Source of the DNA: Devosia sp.
GTDB taxonomy: Bacteria > Pseudomonadota > Alphaproteobacteria > Rhizobiales > Devosiaceae
NCBI RefSeq assembly: GCF_028290625.1
Contig: NZ_JAQGJM010000015.1
Coordinates: 1 to 34,614, forward strand
Direction of reading: 5' to 3'
Length of the DNA: 34,614 nucleotides
A program made the position numbers and the translations under genes. A model generated the notes under the pieces. The model was not told the origin of the DNA. It worked only from the letters and a program-made list of their open reading frames with translations, and did not search any database. This document shows positions 24,854 to 32,539 of the stretch, in pieces (position 1 is the first letter of the stretch; every line of letters starts with the position of its first letter).

Positions 24854-25198
24854 ATGGGACGCTATATCGTTTTGTATTCCGCGCCGATTTCAGTCAAACA
24901 GCGTTTCGCCCAGGCCACGCCCGAAGAGGCCATGGCCGGCATGCACATGTGGATCGATTGGGCCAAAAAGCTGGGTAAGAGCCTGCTCGATCCCGGCCGC
25001 CCGTTTGGCCGCGCCGTGAAGGTGACAGCCGCCGGCACCACGTCCAGCGACAGCCCCATCGTGGGCATGTCGATCCTCGAGGCGCCCAGCATGGACGAGG
25101 CCCTGACGATGGTCAAAGACCACCACCACTTGCGCTGGGCGCCGGACTGCGAAATCACCCTGCTCGAAGAAATGCCAATTCCTGAATTGCAGGGATAG
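24854..25198 (+). CDS. YCII-like small protein
   Basis: The 114-residue protein matches the YCII/DGPF-like ferredoxin-fold group. It has YIVLYSAPISV, a MHMWIDWAKKLGKSLLDPGRPFG segment, VTAAGTTSSD, and SMDEALTMVKDHHHLRWAPDCEITLLEEMPIPE. Family members are small cytoplasmic enzymes or binding proteins; some near-relatives are dehydrohalogenases or hydrolases, but function is usually unknown. The ATG at 24854 is chosen over an upstream in-frame ATG at 24701, which overlaps marR. Its neighbour is the MarR regulator, which may control it. Stop at 25198 lies six bases from the convergent DUF2934 gene. Confidence 0.75.
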   Translation: MGRYIVLYSAPISVKQRFAQATPEEAMAGMHMWIDWAKKLGKSLLDPGRPFGRAVKVTAAGTTSSDSPIVGMSILEAPSMDEALTMVKDHHHLRWAPDCEITLLEEMPIPELQG

Positions 25199-25203
25199 GC
25201 TTC

Positions 25204-25434
25204 TTACTGGTTGTAGGTCGACCCGAATGGCGTCGGCGAGAAATTGTCGGGACGATCGCGGTGCTCTTCACTCGACATTTCGATGCCGTTGGCGGAGCCC
25301 ATTTCCCCACCCTCGGCGGCGACTTCACGCTCAGCCTGCAGCCAGAAGTCGAGATCCTGCCCCTCGGGCGAGCCGGCCTGATGCCAGAGCCACTGGGCAC
25401 GTTCGCGGATCGTATTCTCGTGAAAGTCGGACAC
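25204..25434 (-). CDS. DUF2934 small protein
   Basis: The 76-residue protein matches DUF2934: IRERAQWLWHQAGSPEGQDLDFWLQAEREVAAE near residues 8-40 carries the family's conserved R-A-W-G-P-G-W-AE pattern. The function is unknown; the family is common in alphaproteobacteria, often near stress genes. The start is GTG at 25434, preceded by AAGGAG at seven bases. A long in-frame extension upstream overlaps the GST gene out of frame and has no family sequence. The gene lies 92 bases downstream of the YfcG-like GST on the same strand and could share its transcript. The C-terminal half is polar. Confidence 0.8.
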   Translation of the reverse strand: MSDFHENTIRERAQWLWHQAGSPEGQDLDFWLQAEREVAAEGGEMGSANGIEMSSEEHRDRPDNFSPTPFGSTYNQ

Positions 25435-25526
25435 GCCAGTTCTCCTTGAACCCGGCCGTCCGCGCATCATGCGCGGCGGCCCATATCCAAAGCTGCCATA
25501 GGCATGCAGCACTGATGTGACGCCGT

Positions 25527-26231
25527 TCAGGCCCGCGCCGGAATATTCAGCCCGCGTTCCACCGCCGGCCGCGCCATCATGCGCTCGACCCAGGCGGGCA
25601 CTGCCGTCAGCTCGTTGTATTTGGTGATCTCGCCGGCCCCGTAGAAGCCGTTGAGATTGCGCACCCAGCCGATCAGCGCGATATCGGCGATGGTGTATTC
25701 GTCGCCCATGATGAACTGCCGCCCGGTCAGCCGACTCTCCAGCACCTTGAGCAAGCGCTCGCTTTCGGCGCGATAGCGCTCGAACGGGCGCTTGTCTTCG
25801 AAATCCTTGCCGGCGAACTTGTGGAAGAAACCGAGCTGACCGAACATTGGCCCGATGGCTGCCATCTGGAACATCACCCACTGGATGACCTCGTAGCGCC
25901 TTGCTGGATCGGTGGGCAGCAGCTTGCCGGTTTTCTCGGCCAGATAGAGCAGGATGGCGCCTGACTCGAACAGGCCCAGCGGCTTGCCACCCGGCCCGTT
26001 CGGATCGATGATCGCCGGGATCTTGCCGTTCGGATTGAGCGACAGATATTCGGGGCCCCAGGTCTCGTTCTGCCCGATGTTGATCGAATGGGCTTCATAA
26101 GGCAGCCCGATTTCCTCCAGCATGATGGAGACCTTGACCCCATTGGGCGTCGGCGTCGAATAGAGCTGCAAGATGTCAGCGTTTTGCGCCGGCCAGCGCT
26201 TAGTGATCGGGAAAGCAGACAGATCGGTCAT
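25527..26231 (-). CDS. YfcG/YghU-like glutathione transferase
   Basis: The 234-residue protein belongs to the Nu-class GST/YfcG group. The N-terminal domain has LQLYSTPTPNGVKVSIMLEE with the Thr-Pro-Asn active-site region, NPNGKIPAIIDPNG and LFESGAILLYLAEKTG. The helical domain contains QWVMFQMAAIGPMFGQLGFF, diagnostic for this class, and YTIADIALIGWV. E. coli YfcG and YghU reduce disulfides and peroxides using glutathione. The ATG at 26231 follows GGAG; the longer frame is not needed. It may be co-transcribed with DUF2934. The upstream gene is the divergent zinc peptidase. Confidence 0.92.
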   Translation of the reverse strand: MTDLSAFPITKRWPAQNADILQLYSTPTPNGVKVSIMLEEIGLPYEAHSINIGQNETWGPEYLSLNPNGKIPAIIDPNGPGGKPLGLFESGAILLYLAEKTGKLLPTDPARRYEVIQWVMFQMAAIGPMFGQLGFFHKFAGKDFEDKRPFERYRAESERLLKVLESRLTGRQFIMGDEYTIADIALIGWVRNLNGFYGAGEITKYNELTAVPAWVERMMARPAVERGLNIPARA

Positions 26232-26384
26232 GGGAGTCTCCAGTTTGGCGCGGAGACTAGGGGAGGCACCGTGGGCCGGCAAGGCGGCACACCGTGGTGC
26301 CCGTACACGGCCCGATCACCGCGTCACGCCGCTTGGAACCAGCCCGGCGCCCAGCCATTATCGCAGCACAGACCGGGGCAACTC

Positions 26385-27443
26385 ATGAAACTCTTCGCCT
26401 GCGACCATTGCGGCAACACCGTCTACTTTGAGAACACGCTGTGCGAACGCTGCGGGCATCAGCTCGGCTATGTGCCCGAGAGCAATGCGCTGGTGTCGCT
26501 GGTCGAGGACGGCGGACTGTGGTCCAGCCCGGCCATCCATGACGAGTCGTTCGTGTTCTGCGCCAACGCGCAGTTCGGTGCCTGCAACTGGTTGATCCCC
26601 GCCATTCCAGGCGGCGAAATCTACTGCGCCGCCTGTCGCCACAACGAGACCATTCCGGCCGTCGACGCCCCGCTCAACCTGAGCCGCTGGCAGGTGATCG
26701 AGCGCGCCAAGAAACGCCTGTTCTATTCGCTGTTGCGCCTCAAGCTGCCATTGCAGACGCGCGCCGAAGACCCCGTGCATGGGCTCGGTTTTCGCTTTCT
26801 CGCCGACCTGCCGATCACTGCGCGGCCGGTGATGACCGGGCATGAGGGCGGGGTCATCACCATCGCCCTAGCCGAAGCCGACGACGCCACCCGCGAGGCG
26901 CGGCGCACCGCCATGGGCGAACCCTATCGTACCCTGCTCGGCCACTTTCGCCATGAGATCGGCCATCACTATTGGGACCTGCTGGTCGCCGATGGTCCCG
27001 ATCTCGCGCGCTGCCGCGCCCTGTTCGGCGACGAGCGACAGGACTACGGCATCGCGCTGCAGAATTACTATGCCAACAGCGCCCCCATCGGCTGGCCGCA
27101 GACCCATATCAGCGCCTATGCCACCGCCCATCCGTGGGAAGATTTCGCCGAAACCTGGGCGCACTATCTGCACATCACCGATACGGTGGAAATGGCCAGC
27201 GATTTTGGCGTGCGGGCCACGCCCCGCGTCGATGACGATGGCAGCCATGCCGTCCGGCTTGATTTCGATCCGTTCGGCGCAGCGAGCATTGAGAGTATCG
27301 TCGACCACTGGGTGCCCCTGGCGTCCCTGCTCAACAATCTCAACCGCACCATGGGCCTGCCCGACGCTTACCCGTTTATCCTGACGCCCGTGGTGATCGC
27401 AAAGCTCGGCTTCGTGCATGACCTGGTGCATGCAAAGCGGTAG
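26385..27443 (+). CDS. Putative zinc-binding metallopeptidase with N-terminal zinc ribbon
   Basis: The 352-residue protein starts with CxxC pairs C6/C9 and C20/C23, a zinc ribbon. A second cysteine set C59, C67, C81 and C84 follows. The catalytic motif HEIGH is at 190-194, and WEDFAETWAHY further on supplies a probable third ligand. This arrangement matches the DUF2248-type bacterial zinc metallopeptidases (gluzincin-like). The protein has no signal peptide, so it acts in the cytoplasm; its substrate is unknown. The ATG at 26385 begins at the first CxxC motif, whereas the longer frame runs into the GST promoter. It is followed by a GFA gene after 39 bases. Confidence 0.82.
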   Translation: MKLFACDHCGNTVYFENTLCERCGHQLGYVPESNALVSLVEDGGLWSSPAIHDESFVFCANAQFGACNWLIPAIPGGEIYCAACRHNETIPAVDAPLNLSRWQVIERAKKRLFYSLLRLKLPLQTRAEDPVHGLGFRFLADLPITARPVMTGHEGGVITIALAEADDATREARRTAMGEPYRTLLGHFRHEIGHHYWDLLVADGPDLARCRALFGDERQDYGIALQNYYANSAPIGWPQTHISAYATAHPWEDFAETWAHYLHITDTVEMASDFGVRATPRVDDDGSHAVRLDFDPFGAASIESIVDHWVPLASLLNNLNRTMGLPDAYPFILTPVVIAKLGFVHDLVHAKR

Positions 27444-27482
27444 CGATACATTGCGACCCTGAGGATTATGGCGAGGCGCATC

Positions 27483-27890
27483 ATGCAGTCTCGAACGGCA
27501 AGCTGCACCTGCGGCCAGTTGTCTATCGAGGTCGAGGGCGAACCGGGCGGGGTCGGCGTCTGCCACTGCCTCGCCTGCCAGCGCCGTACCGGCAGCGTCT
27601 TTGCCGCCCTGGCGGGTTTTGCCGTGCCCTACAAGGTGTTCGGCACCGCCACCGAATATGTTCGCACCGGCGATCAGGGCGCCAAGTTCAGATTTAGCTT
27701 CTGTCCGGTCTGCGGCAGCACGGTGTTTCACACCGAAGAAGGCTACGAAGATAGGTTCGTAGCCGTCGCGGTCGGCGCTTTTGCCGATCCGAGCTTTCCG
27801 CCGCCCCAGGATTCAGTCTACGACTGTCGTCGCCATCCCTGGGTTCAACTTCCGCCCGGCGTAATCGTCTACGACAAAGACCCCACCTGA
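27483..27890 (+). CDS. GFA family protein (CENP-V/glutathione-dependent formaldehyde-activating fold)
   Basis: The 135-residue protein shows the GFA zinc pattern: CxC (8 and 10), CHCLAC with two zinc-binding cysteines plus a third near residue 32, and FCPVCGSTVF later in the domain. Family members bind zinc and some bind glutathione or S-hydroxymethyl-glutathione, but formaldehyde activation is not proven for most. I prefer the ATG at 27483, with GAGG six bases upstream, to the in-frame ATG at 27468. It is close behind the zinc peptidase and 14 bases before the GNAT gene, so a three-gene operon is likely. Confidence 0.88.
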   Translation: MQSRTASCTCGQLSIEVEGEPGGVGVCHCLACQRRTGSVFAALAGFAVPYKVFGTATEYVRTGDQGAKFRFSFCPVCGSTVFHTEEGYEDRFVAVAVGAFADPSFPPPQDSVYDCRRHPWVQLPPGVIVYDKDPT

Positions 27891-27904
27891 CCGCCGAGTG
27901 CCCA

Positions 27905-28345
27905 ATGACCTCCGACGTTACGATTCTCCGCGTGCCCGCTTTCTCCAGCCTCTGCAATGCCGCCTTCAACGTGCGGCGCGAGGTCTTCGTCTGGGAGCAG
28001 AACGTGCCCGAGGAACTCGAACACGACGAATATGACGCGACCGCCACCCACTTCGTCGCCATCACTGAGGGCGAGGTTGTCGGCACCCTGCGCATCGTCG
28101 ATCTGCCTGAGCATGCCAAGATCGGCCGCGTCGCCGTGCGTCAGCATTTTCGCGGGCGCGGCGTCGCCAAGGCGATGATGCAGGCCGCGATGGCCTTCGC
28201 CCGCGACAATGGCCAGGAGCGGCTCTATCTGACCGCCCAGACCGACAAGCTGGGCATGTATGAAAAGCTCGGCTTTGTCGCCTTTGGCGAGATCTTCGAC
28301 GACGCCGGCATGCCGCACCGCGCCATGCGGACCTATGACATCTGA
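27905..28345 (+). CDS. GNAT acetyltransferase (ElaA-like)
   Basis: The 146-residue protein has the GNAT fold. The N-terminal FNVRREVFVWEQNVPEELEHDEYD is typical of ElaA-like proteins. Acetyl-CoA motif A is IGRVAVRQHFRGRGVAKAMM at about 78-98, and the C-terminal motif is LGMYEKLGFVAFGEIFDDAGMPHRAM. It would transfer an acetyl group to a small molecule or protein; the substrate is unknown. It follows the GFA gene after 14 bases. Its stop is followed by the 344-base leader-like gap before the PRC gene. Confidence 0.9.
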   Translation: MTSDVTILRVPAFSSLCNAAFNVRREVFVWEQNVPEELEHDEYDATATHFVAITEGEVVGTLRIVDLPEHAKIGRVAVRQHFRGRGVAKAMMQAAMAFARDNGQERLYLTAQTDKLGMYEKLGFVAFGEIFDDAGMPHRAMRTYDI

Positions 28346-28429
28346 GCTATTTTGTTAACCAGTTAGCAACCGCTTAACGCTGAACGGCGGCAGCGCGTGT
28401 GCTGTCGTCACCGCTCCGCTATTGTCGGC

Positions 28430-28483
28430 GATGTCAGGAGTTCTGCGCGCGCATCGCTGCCAGCTTCGAGAACACCAACGATA
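28430..28483 (+). CDS. Possible leader peptide (17 aa)
   Basis: A short frame from ATG 28430 encodes MSGVLRAHRCQLREHQR and stops at TAA just before two hairpins. The peptide is basic. No convincing ribosome site precedes it. It could be a regulatory leader of a small transcript, or a chance frame. I list it because a leader frame followed by an attenuator-like hairpin is a recognisable arrangement. Confidence 0.2.
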
Positions 28484-28504
28484 AAACCGCCTGGGAGGCG
28501 GAAA

Positions 28505-28537
28505 GGGCCGGCCTCGATTTACGAGGGCCGGCCTTTT
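28505..28537 (+). terminator. Terminator-like hairpin in leader region
   Basis: GGCCGGCC-TCG (28506-28516) and CGA-GGGCCGGCC (28522-28533) pair with one bulge around ATTTA, followed by TTTT (28534-28537). A smaller CCGCC/GGCGG hairpin (around 28488-28502) precedes it. The GNAT stop is 160 bases upstream, so it may end that operon or a small leader RNA. Confidence 0.75.
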
Positions 28538-28573
28538 CAATTCCTGTCGCTTTCGGACAGGACGTCGCAACGC

Positions 28574-28599
28574 GGAACGATTGCCGCGGATGTCACGTT
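28574..28599 (+). promoter_or_regulatory. EcfG-type general stress promoter
   Basis: GGAAC (28574-28578), a 17-base spacer, then CGTT (28596-28599) matches the alphaproteobacterial EcfG consensus GGAAC-N16/17-CGTT exactly. The predicted start near 28606 leaves an 84-base leader before the PRC-barrel gene at 28690. No other equally good match was found in intergenic sequence of the window. Confidence 0.7.
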
Positions 28600-28689
28600 G
28601 TCGAAGCATCATGGGCGGCACGGCGCTCCACCGGAAAGTTTTGCGCCGCACCGCCCGTTCATCATGACAATGAACCTACGGAGCTTACT

Positions 28690-29292
28690 ATGATCCGCAC
28701 CCTTCTGACCACTACCGCCATCTCAGTGCTGCTGACTGCCGGCGTCCTAGCCCAGGACGCTGCCCCGGCACCGGCGGCCCCTGCGCCGATGGATGCACCT
28801 GCGGCACCTGCCCCGGCGGCTCCCGCGGCCACGCCTGAGGCTCCGGCTCCCGTCGAATCCGGCGCCATGGAAACCACCGACACCGACGAGCCCTGGGATA
28901 TCGGGACCGGCTATACGGCTGTCGATAGCGACAACTTGGCCTCCGAACTGATCGACCAGCCGGTCTATTCCTCGGCCGGCGATGATGCCGAAAACATCGG
29001 CAATGTCACCGACCTAGTGTTCAGCGAAGACGGCCAGATCACCGCTGTGGTGATCGGCGTTGGCGGCTTCCTCGGCATCGGCGAAAAGTCGGTCGCCGTC
29101 GACTTCAAGTCGCTCGAATTCACCGTGGCCGCTGACAATACCGAGCGCTGGGTTGTCCCCACCACCAAGGATGCCCTGACTGCCGCGCCCGACTTCGTCT
29201 GGCAGAAGGATGAGCCGGCCGACGCCAATACCGCTCCTGCCGACACGACAGCGCCAGCCGATACCACGACGCCTGCCGTGCCGGCTCAGTAG
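28690..29292 (+). CDS. Exported PRC-barrel protein A
   Basis: The 200-residue protein has a signal peptide (about 1-21, TAISVLLTAGVLAQ) and a Pro/Ala-rich linker to about 55. One PRC-barrel domain follows at about 75-150 (IDQPVYSSAGDDAENIGNVTDLVFSEDGQITAVVIGVGGFLGIG), then a Thr/Ala/Pro tail with repeated PADT. PRC-barrel domains in envelope proteins are common in stress responses, but the exact role is unknown. The start follows GGAG by seven bases. It shares its VIGVGGFLG motif with the next gene, so the two arose by duplication. An EcfG-type promoter is about 90 bases upstream. A UUCG terminator lies between it and gene B. Confidence 0.88.
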   Translation: MIRTLLTTTAISVLLTAGVLAQDAAPAPAAPAPMDAPAAPAPAAPAATPEAPAPVESGAMETTDTDEPWDIGTGYTAVDSDNLASELIDQPVYSSAGDDAENIGNVTDLVFSEDGQITAVVIGVGGFLGIGEKSVAVDFKSLEFTVAADNTERWVVPTTKDALTAAPDFVWQKDEPADANTAPADTTAPADTTTPAVPAQ

Positions 29293-29313
29293 AACCGGAC
29301 CACTCCACGACGA

Positions 29314-29338
29314 GGCCGGCCCTTCGGGGCCGGCCTTT
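29314..29338 (+). terminator. Terminator between the PRC-barrel genes
   Basis: GGCCGGCCC (29314-29322) and GGGCCGGCC (29327-29335) form a perfect nine-base stem with a TTCG tetraloop, followed by TTT. The short T run makes partial read-through to PRC gene B plausible. Confidence 0.88.
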
Positions 29339-29358
29339 CGCTCATAAGGAAACCATCG

Positions 29359-30279
29359 ATGCGTCACGCCCTCTTCGCCGTTCCTGCCTTCGCCCTGCTA
29401 CTCGCCGGCCCCGGCCTCGCGCAAGACGCGGCGCCCGCTGCGCCGAGCCAATTGGAACAAAGCGGGCTGACGCCGCCGACCGTCCTCTCCGAAGGCTATT
29501 CGACCCGCGGCGAGGACACGCTGGTGACCCGTCTGCTCGGCCAGAAGGTCTATTCCAGCGTTGCCGACGACGCCAAGGAGATCGGCACCATCAGCGACAT
29601 GGTGGTGACCTCGGGCCAGGGCATTTCCGCCGTCGTCATCGGCGTCGGGGGCTTTTTGGGCGTCGGCTCCAAGGACGTCGCCGTCGATTTCGCCCAGCTC
29701 GAATGGGCCGAGCGCGAAGACGGCAGCCGCCGCTGGGTGCTCGAAACCACCGTCGAGGCCCTGACCGCTGCCCCCGCCTTCATCTGGAGCGACAGCGAGG
29801 AGGCCAAGGGCCCGGCCATGACGCCCGAGCAGGAACAGGAGCAGATGGCCCCGGGCGATCCCAATGCGGCGCCTGCCGATCCGGACGAGACTACCGACCA
29901 GCCCGACCGCCCGTTCATCAGCACTCCGGTGGACCGCACCGGCCTGACCGATTTCGACGGCAGCACCCTGACCGCCGACGAACTGCGCGGCACCGGCGTC
30001 TATGGCATCGATGACGAGCCCATCGGCAGCATCAGCGATGTGGTGCTGACCCCCGACGGCGCTATCGATGCGCTCGTGGTCGATGTCGGAGGCTTCCTGG
30101 GGCTTGGCGCCAAGCCGGTTGCGGTGGGCTTCGACAAACTCAACTTCTCCGCTGACACCAGCGGCACGCGCTATCTCTTCATCAACGCCACCCGCGGCCA
30201 GCTCGAAGAGCAGGTGCCCTACGATCCGGCCACCTATGCGGCAGATCGGGATAACCAGCGCATGGTGATTATGCCTTAA
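29359..30279 (+). CDS. Exported PRC-barrel protein B, two PRC domains
   Basis: The 306-residue protein has a signal peptide (about 1-21, FAVPAFALLLAGPGLAQ). PRC-barrel domain 1 is at about 55-130 (VYSSVADDAKEIGTISDMVVTSGQGISAVVIGVGGFLGVG). A disordered acidic linker at about 155-200 leads to domain 2 at about 210-285 (GTGVYGIDDEPIGSISDVVLTPDGAIDALVVDVGGFLGLG). It is probably periplasmic. It follows the UUCG hairpin of gene A by 20 bases with AAGGA before the ATG, so it may be expressed both from its own promoter and by read-through. The second domain is similar in layout to that of gene A. The function is unknown. Confidence 0.88.
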   Translation: MRHALFAVPAFALLLAGPGLAQDAAPAAPSQLEQSGLTPPTVLSEGYSTRGEDTLVTRLLGQKVYSSVADDAKEIGTISDMVVTSGQGISAVVIGVGGFLGVGSKDVAVDFAQLEWAEREDGSRRWVLETTVEALTAAPAFIWSDSEEAKGPAMTPEQEQEQMAPGDPNAAPADPDETTDQPDRPFISTPVDRTGLTDFDGSTLTADELRGTGVYGIDDEPIGSISDVVLTPDGAIDALVVDVGGFLGLGAKPVAVGFDKLNFSADTSGTRYLFINATRGQLEEQVPYDPATYAADRDNQRMVIMP

Positions 30280-30384
30280 GGCGGCTCATGCTCATTTGGG
30301 TTCAATGCGGCCACCCACTCGGTGTCATACCGGCGCAGGCGATGTTGGATGGCCCGGTGTGCACCGCGCTCTCACACCCACCTC

Positions 30385-30465
30385 CCTTCCCGCGGGCTTG
30401 ACCCACGGGTCACTCTCAACACGGCACAAGCGGCGAGAGGCCCGCGGGTCAAGCCCGCGGGAAGG
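30385..30465. repeat. Family C palindromic repeat (copy 2)
   Basis: CTTCCCGCGGGCTTGACC (left arm, about 30386) and GGTCAAGCCCGCGGGAAG (right arm, about 30447-30464) repeat the core found at 15025-15104, with a CCCACGGGTC variant inside the left unit. The element lies between PRC gene B and fliJ. The rest of the 317-base gap holds only the fliJ terminator. Confidence 0.8.
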
Positions 30466-30550
30466 ACCGTGGTTGTGGTTGTTTTCGGTGCAAAACACAG
30501 GGTGTGGTTCGCGGGGCACGTCAGTGTGGTTCGCGCAACGCCCCCAAACG

Positions 30551-30573
30551 AAAAAGGCCCGCTCATGCGGGCC
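30551..30573 (-). terminator. Rho-independent terminator after fliJ
   Basis: GGCCCGC (30556-30562) and GCGGGCC (30567-30573) pair around TCAT. Read on the minus strand, the hairpin is followed by a T run (A on the plus strand, 30551-30555). It is 24 bases after the fliJ stop. Confidence 0.88.
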
Positions 30574-30596
30574 TTAAAACGTCGATCGAAAACCGC

Positions 30597-31010
30597 TTAC
30601 TGGTTGCGGAACCTGAGCCGGCCGATTTCGTCGTACTCGGCCTGTTCGACCTTGAGCTGCTCGACAGCTTCGCGCTGATGCTCGCGCTGGTCCAGCAATT
30701 CGACCTTCTTGAGGTCTTCGATGGCTTCGGCCAGCGCGTCCTGCGCGGTTTCCAGCTTCTCGCGCATGTCGTTGGCCGAGGCGATCAGGTTGTCGCGCCG
30801 CGCCAGCGCCGCCTTGGCGAAGGTCGAATAGGCAAAATGGGCGACATCGGAAATGCCGGTCTTGGTCTGCTCGATTTCGATCTGCTGGTCCAGCTCGCCC
30901 GCCATGCGGACGAAGTCGTTGACCATCATTTCGATCTGGGCGACCTGACGCCGCTTTTCGTCCACCTGGAACTTTTTGAGCCTGATGAGGCTCTCGCTGC
31001 GCGATTTCAC
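30597..31010 (-). CDS. fliJ: Flagellar export chaperone FliJ
   Basis: The 137-residue protein is almost entirely helical with long heptad-like stretches: LIRLKKFQVDEKRRQVAQIEMMV, a middle FAKAALARRDNLIASANDMREKLETAQDALAEAIEDLKK, and EQREAVEQLKVEQAEYDEI. FliJ forms an antiparallel coiled coil that acts as the stalk of the FliI ATPase. Family similarity is weak, so the call rests on coiled-coil form and on following fliI. The start is GTG at 31010, with AAGGAG eight bases upstream. It is 52 bases after the fliI stop, in the same operon. A terminator follows. Confidence 0.85.
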   Translation of the reverse strand: MKSRSESLIRLKKFQVDEKRRQVAQIEMMVNDFVRMAGELDQQIEIEQTKTGISDVAHFAYSTFAKAALARRDNLIASANDMREKLETAQDALAEAIEDLKKVELLDQREHQREAVEQLKVEQAEYDEIGRLRFRNQ

Positions 31011-31062
31011 GACCCGTACTCCTTACACACCAAGTCAGTTCCGGGGCACGAACACCGCCCCA

Positions 31063-32391
31063 TCAAACCGTCGCACCTGCCGCCTCGACAATGGCCTCGA
31101 GCTGCTTATAGCCCTCCGCCAGGGTCGTGGTCTCTTCCCGCTCCTGGCTCAAAAAAGCCTCCAGCGCGGGATACACGGCAATCGCACGGTCCACTTTAGG
31201 ATCTGACCCTTTCCGGTATGCCCCCAGCCGGATCAGCTCCTCCATGTCGGAATAAATCGACATGAGCTCACGCGCTTTGGCCAGGACCGGTCGAAAATTG
31301 ACCGGAACGCACCCTGGCATGGTGCGCGATATGGACCTTAGCACATTGACGGCAGGGTATCGTCCCCGCTCGGCAATTCCGCGCTCCATCACGATATGCC
31401 CATCGAGAATACCGCGAACGGCATCGGCAATGGGCTCATTGTGATCATCACCTTCGACCAAAACGGTAAATAGTCCGGTAACAGAGCCCGAATTTACCGT
31501 CCCAGGACCCGCTCGTTCCAATAAACGTGGCAATTCTGTGAACACGGTCGGTGGATAACCCTTCGCGGTGGGGGGTTCGCCGATCGCCAGGCCGATTTCG
31601 CGCTGCGCCATGGCAAAGCGCGTCAGGCTGTCCATCATGCACAAGACGCGCTTGCCCTGATCGCGGAAGAACTCGGAAAGCGCCAGCGTCATATAGGCCG
31701 CCTGCCGCCGCATCAGCGCCGCCTCGTCCGAGGTGGCCACCACGATGACGGCATGCTGGATGCCCACTTCGCCGAGATATTCCTGCACGAACTCCTGCAC
31801 TTCGCGGCCGCGCTCGCCGATCAACCCAATCACCGCCACGTCTACATTGGTATTGCGCGCCAGCATGGACATGAGCACGGACTTGCCGACGCCCGAGCCG
31901 GCAAAGATACCCAACCGCTGCCCTTCGCAGACGGTGGTAAAGGTATTGAGGCACCGCACGCCCAGGTCGAGCGGATCACCCACCCGCACCCGGTCATGCG
32001 CCAGCAGAGGATTTTGTCGCAACGGATAAGGCGTCGCGCCACGCGGCAATGGACCCTTGCCGTCGATCGGCTCGCCATTGGCATTGATGACACGGCCCAA
32101 CCAGCTTTCGGACGGATAGGCCGCCCCGTCATTGCGTTGGAATACTGCCTTGCAGCCCAGCCGCACGCCAGAGAGCTGCCCGAAGGGCAGACAGAGCGCA
32201 TGCCCATCCTTGAAACCGATGATCTCGGAGGCGAGTTCTGCCCCATTGGTGGTCTCGATTGCCACCCGTCCACCCACCCGCAATTCGCGCACCGGCCCGA
32301 CGATCTCGATCAGGAGGCCCTGGACGGATTTAACCCGACCAAAAACCTCCACGTCGTCGATCGCGTCGATCGCCGAAGTCAGCGCCTTCAT
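31063..32391 (-). CDS. fliI: Flagellum-specific export ATPase FliI
   Basis: The 442-residue protein is an F1-beta-like ATPase. It has an N-terminal beta-barrel (1-75), and Walker A AGSGVGKS at 164-171. [12 protein letters not shown] follows, then Walker B LCMMDS with D254, and [23 protein letters not shown]. The motif [35 protein letters not shown] is typical of FliI. It energises type III flagellar export. I chose ATG 32391 because the longer frame from 32517 adds 42 residues with no family match. It is divergent from ctrA with a CtrA-like box about 50-60 bases upstream. Confidence 0.97.
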   Translation of the reverse strand: MKALTSAIDAIDDVEVFGRVKSVQGLLIEIVGPVRELRVGGRVAIETTNGAELASEIIGFKDGHALCLPFGQLSGVRLGCKAVFQRNDGAAYPSESWLGRVINANGEPIDGKGPLPRGATPYPLRQNPLLAHDRVRVGDPLDLGVRCLNTFTTVCEGQRLGIFAGSGVGKSVLMSMLARNTNVDVAVIGLIGERGREVQEFVQEYLGEVGIQHAVIVVATSDEAALMRRQAAYMTLALSEFFRDQGKRVLCMMDSLTRFAMAQREIGLAIGEPPTAKGYPPTVFTELPRLLERAGPGTVNSGSVTGLFTVLVEGDDHNEPIADAVRGILDGHIVMERGIAERGRYPAVNVLRSISRTMPGCVPVNFRPVLAKARELMSIYSDMEELIRLGAYRKGSDPKVDRAIAVYPALEAFLSQEREETTTLAEGYKQLEAIVEAAGATV

Positions 32392-32436
32392 GGTGAACCC
32401 CACAGTTCCGATTCTGCCTGCGAACCGAATCGGATA

Positions 32437-32451
32437 GTAACCGATCGTTAA
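32437..32451 (-). promoter_or_regulatory. CtrA-like box before fliI
   Basis: Read on the minus strand, TTAA (32451-32448), seven bases, then TTAC (32440-32437) matches TTAA-N7-TTAA at seven of eight positions. Two GANTC sites (GATTC 32410-32414, GAATC 32427-32431) lie between it and the fliI start. Confidence 0.6.
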
Positions 32452-32539
32452 GCAAAAAGCGTTAATGAGACATTTGGAGCTGTCCGTGACGCCCTTGGCA
32501 CCACCACCCGCTTCCACCCCTCCCCACCTGCAATACCAT

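Noticed and set aside
28346..28690. Possible riboswitch in the gap before the PRC gene
   Set aside because: The hairpins do not match any riboswitch family I know; terminator and leader explanations are simpler.
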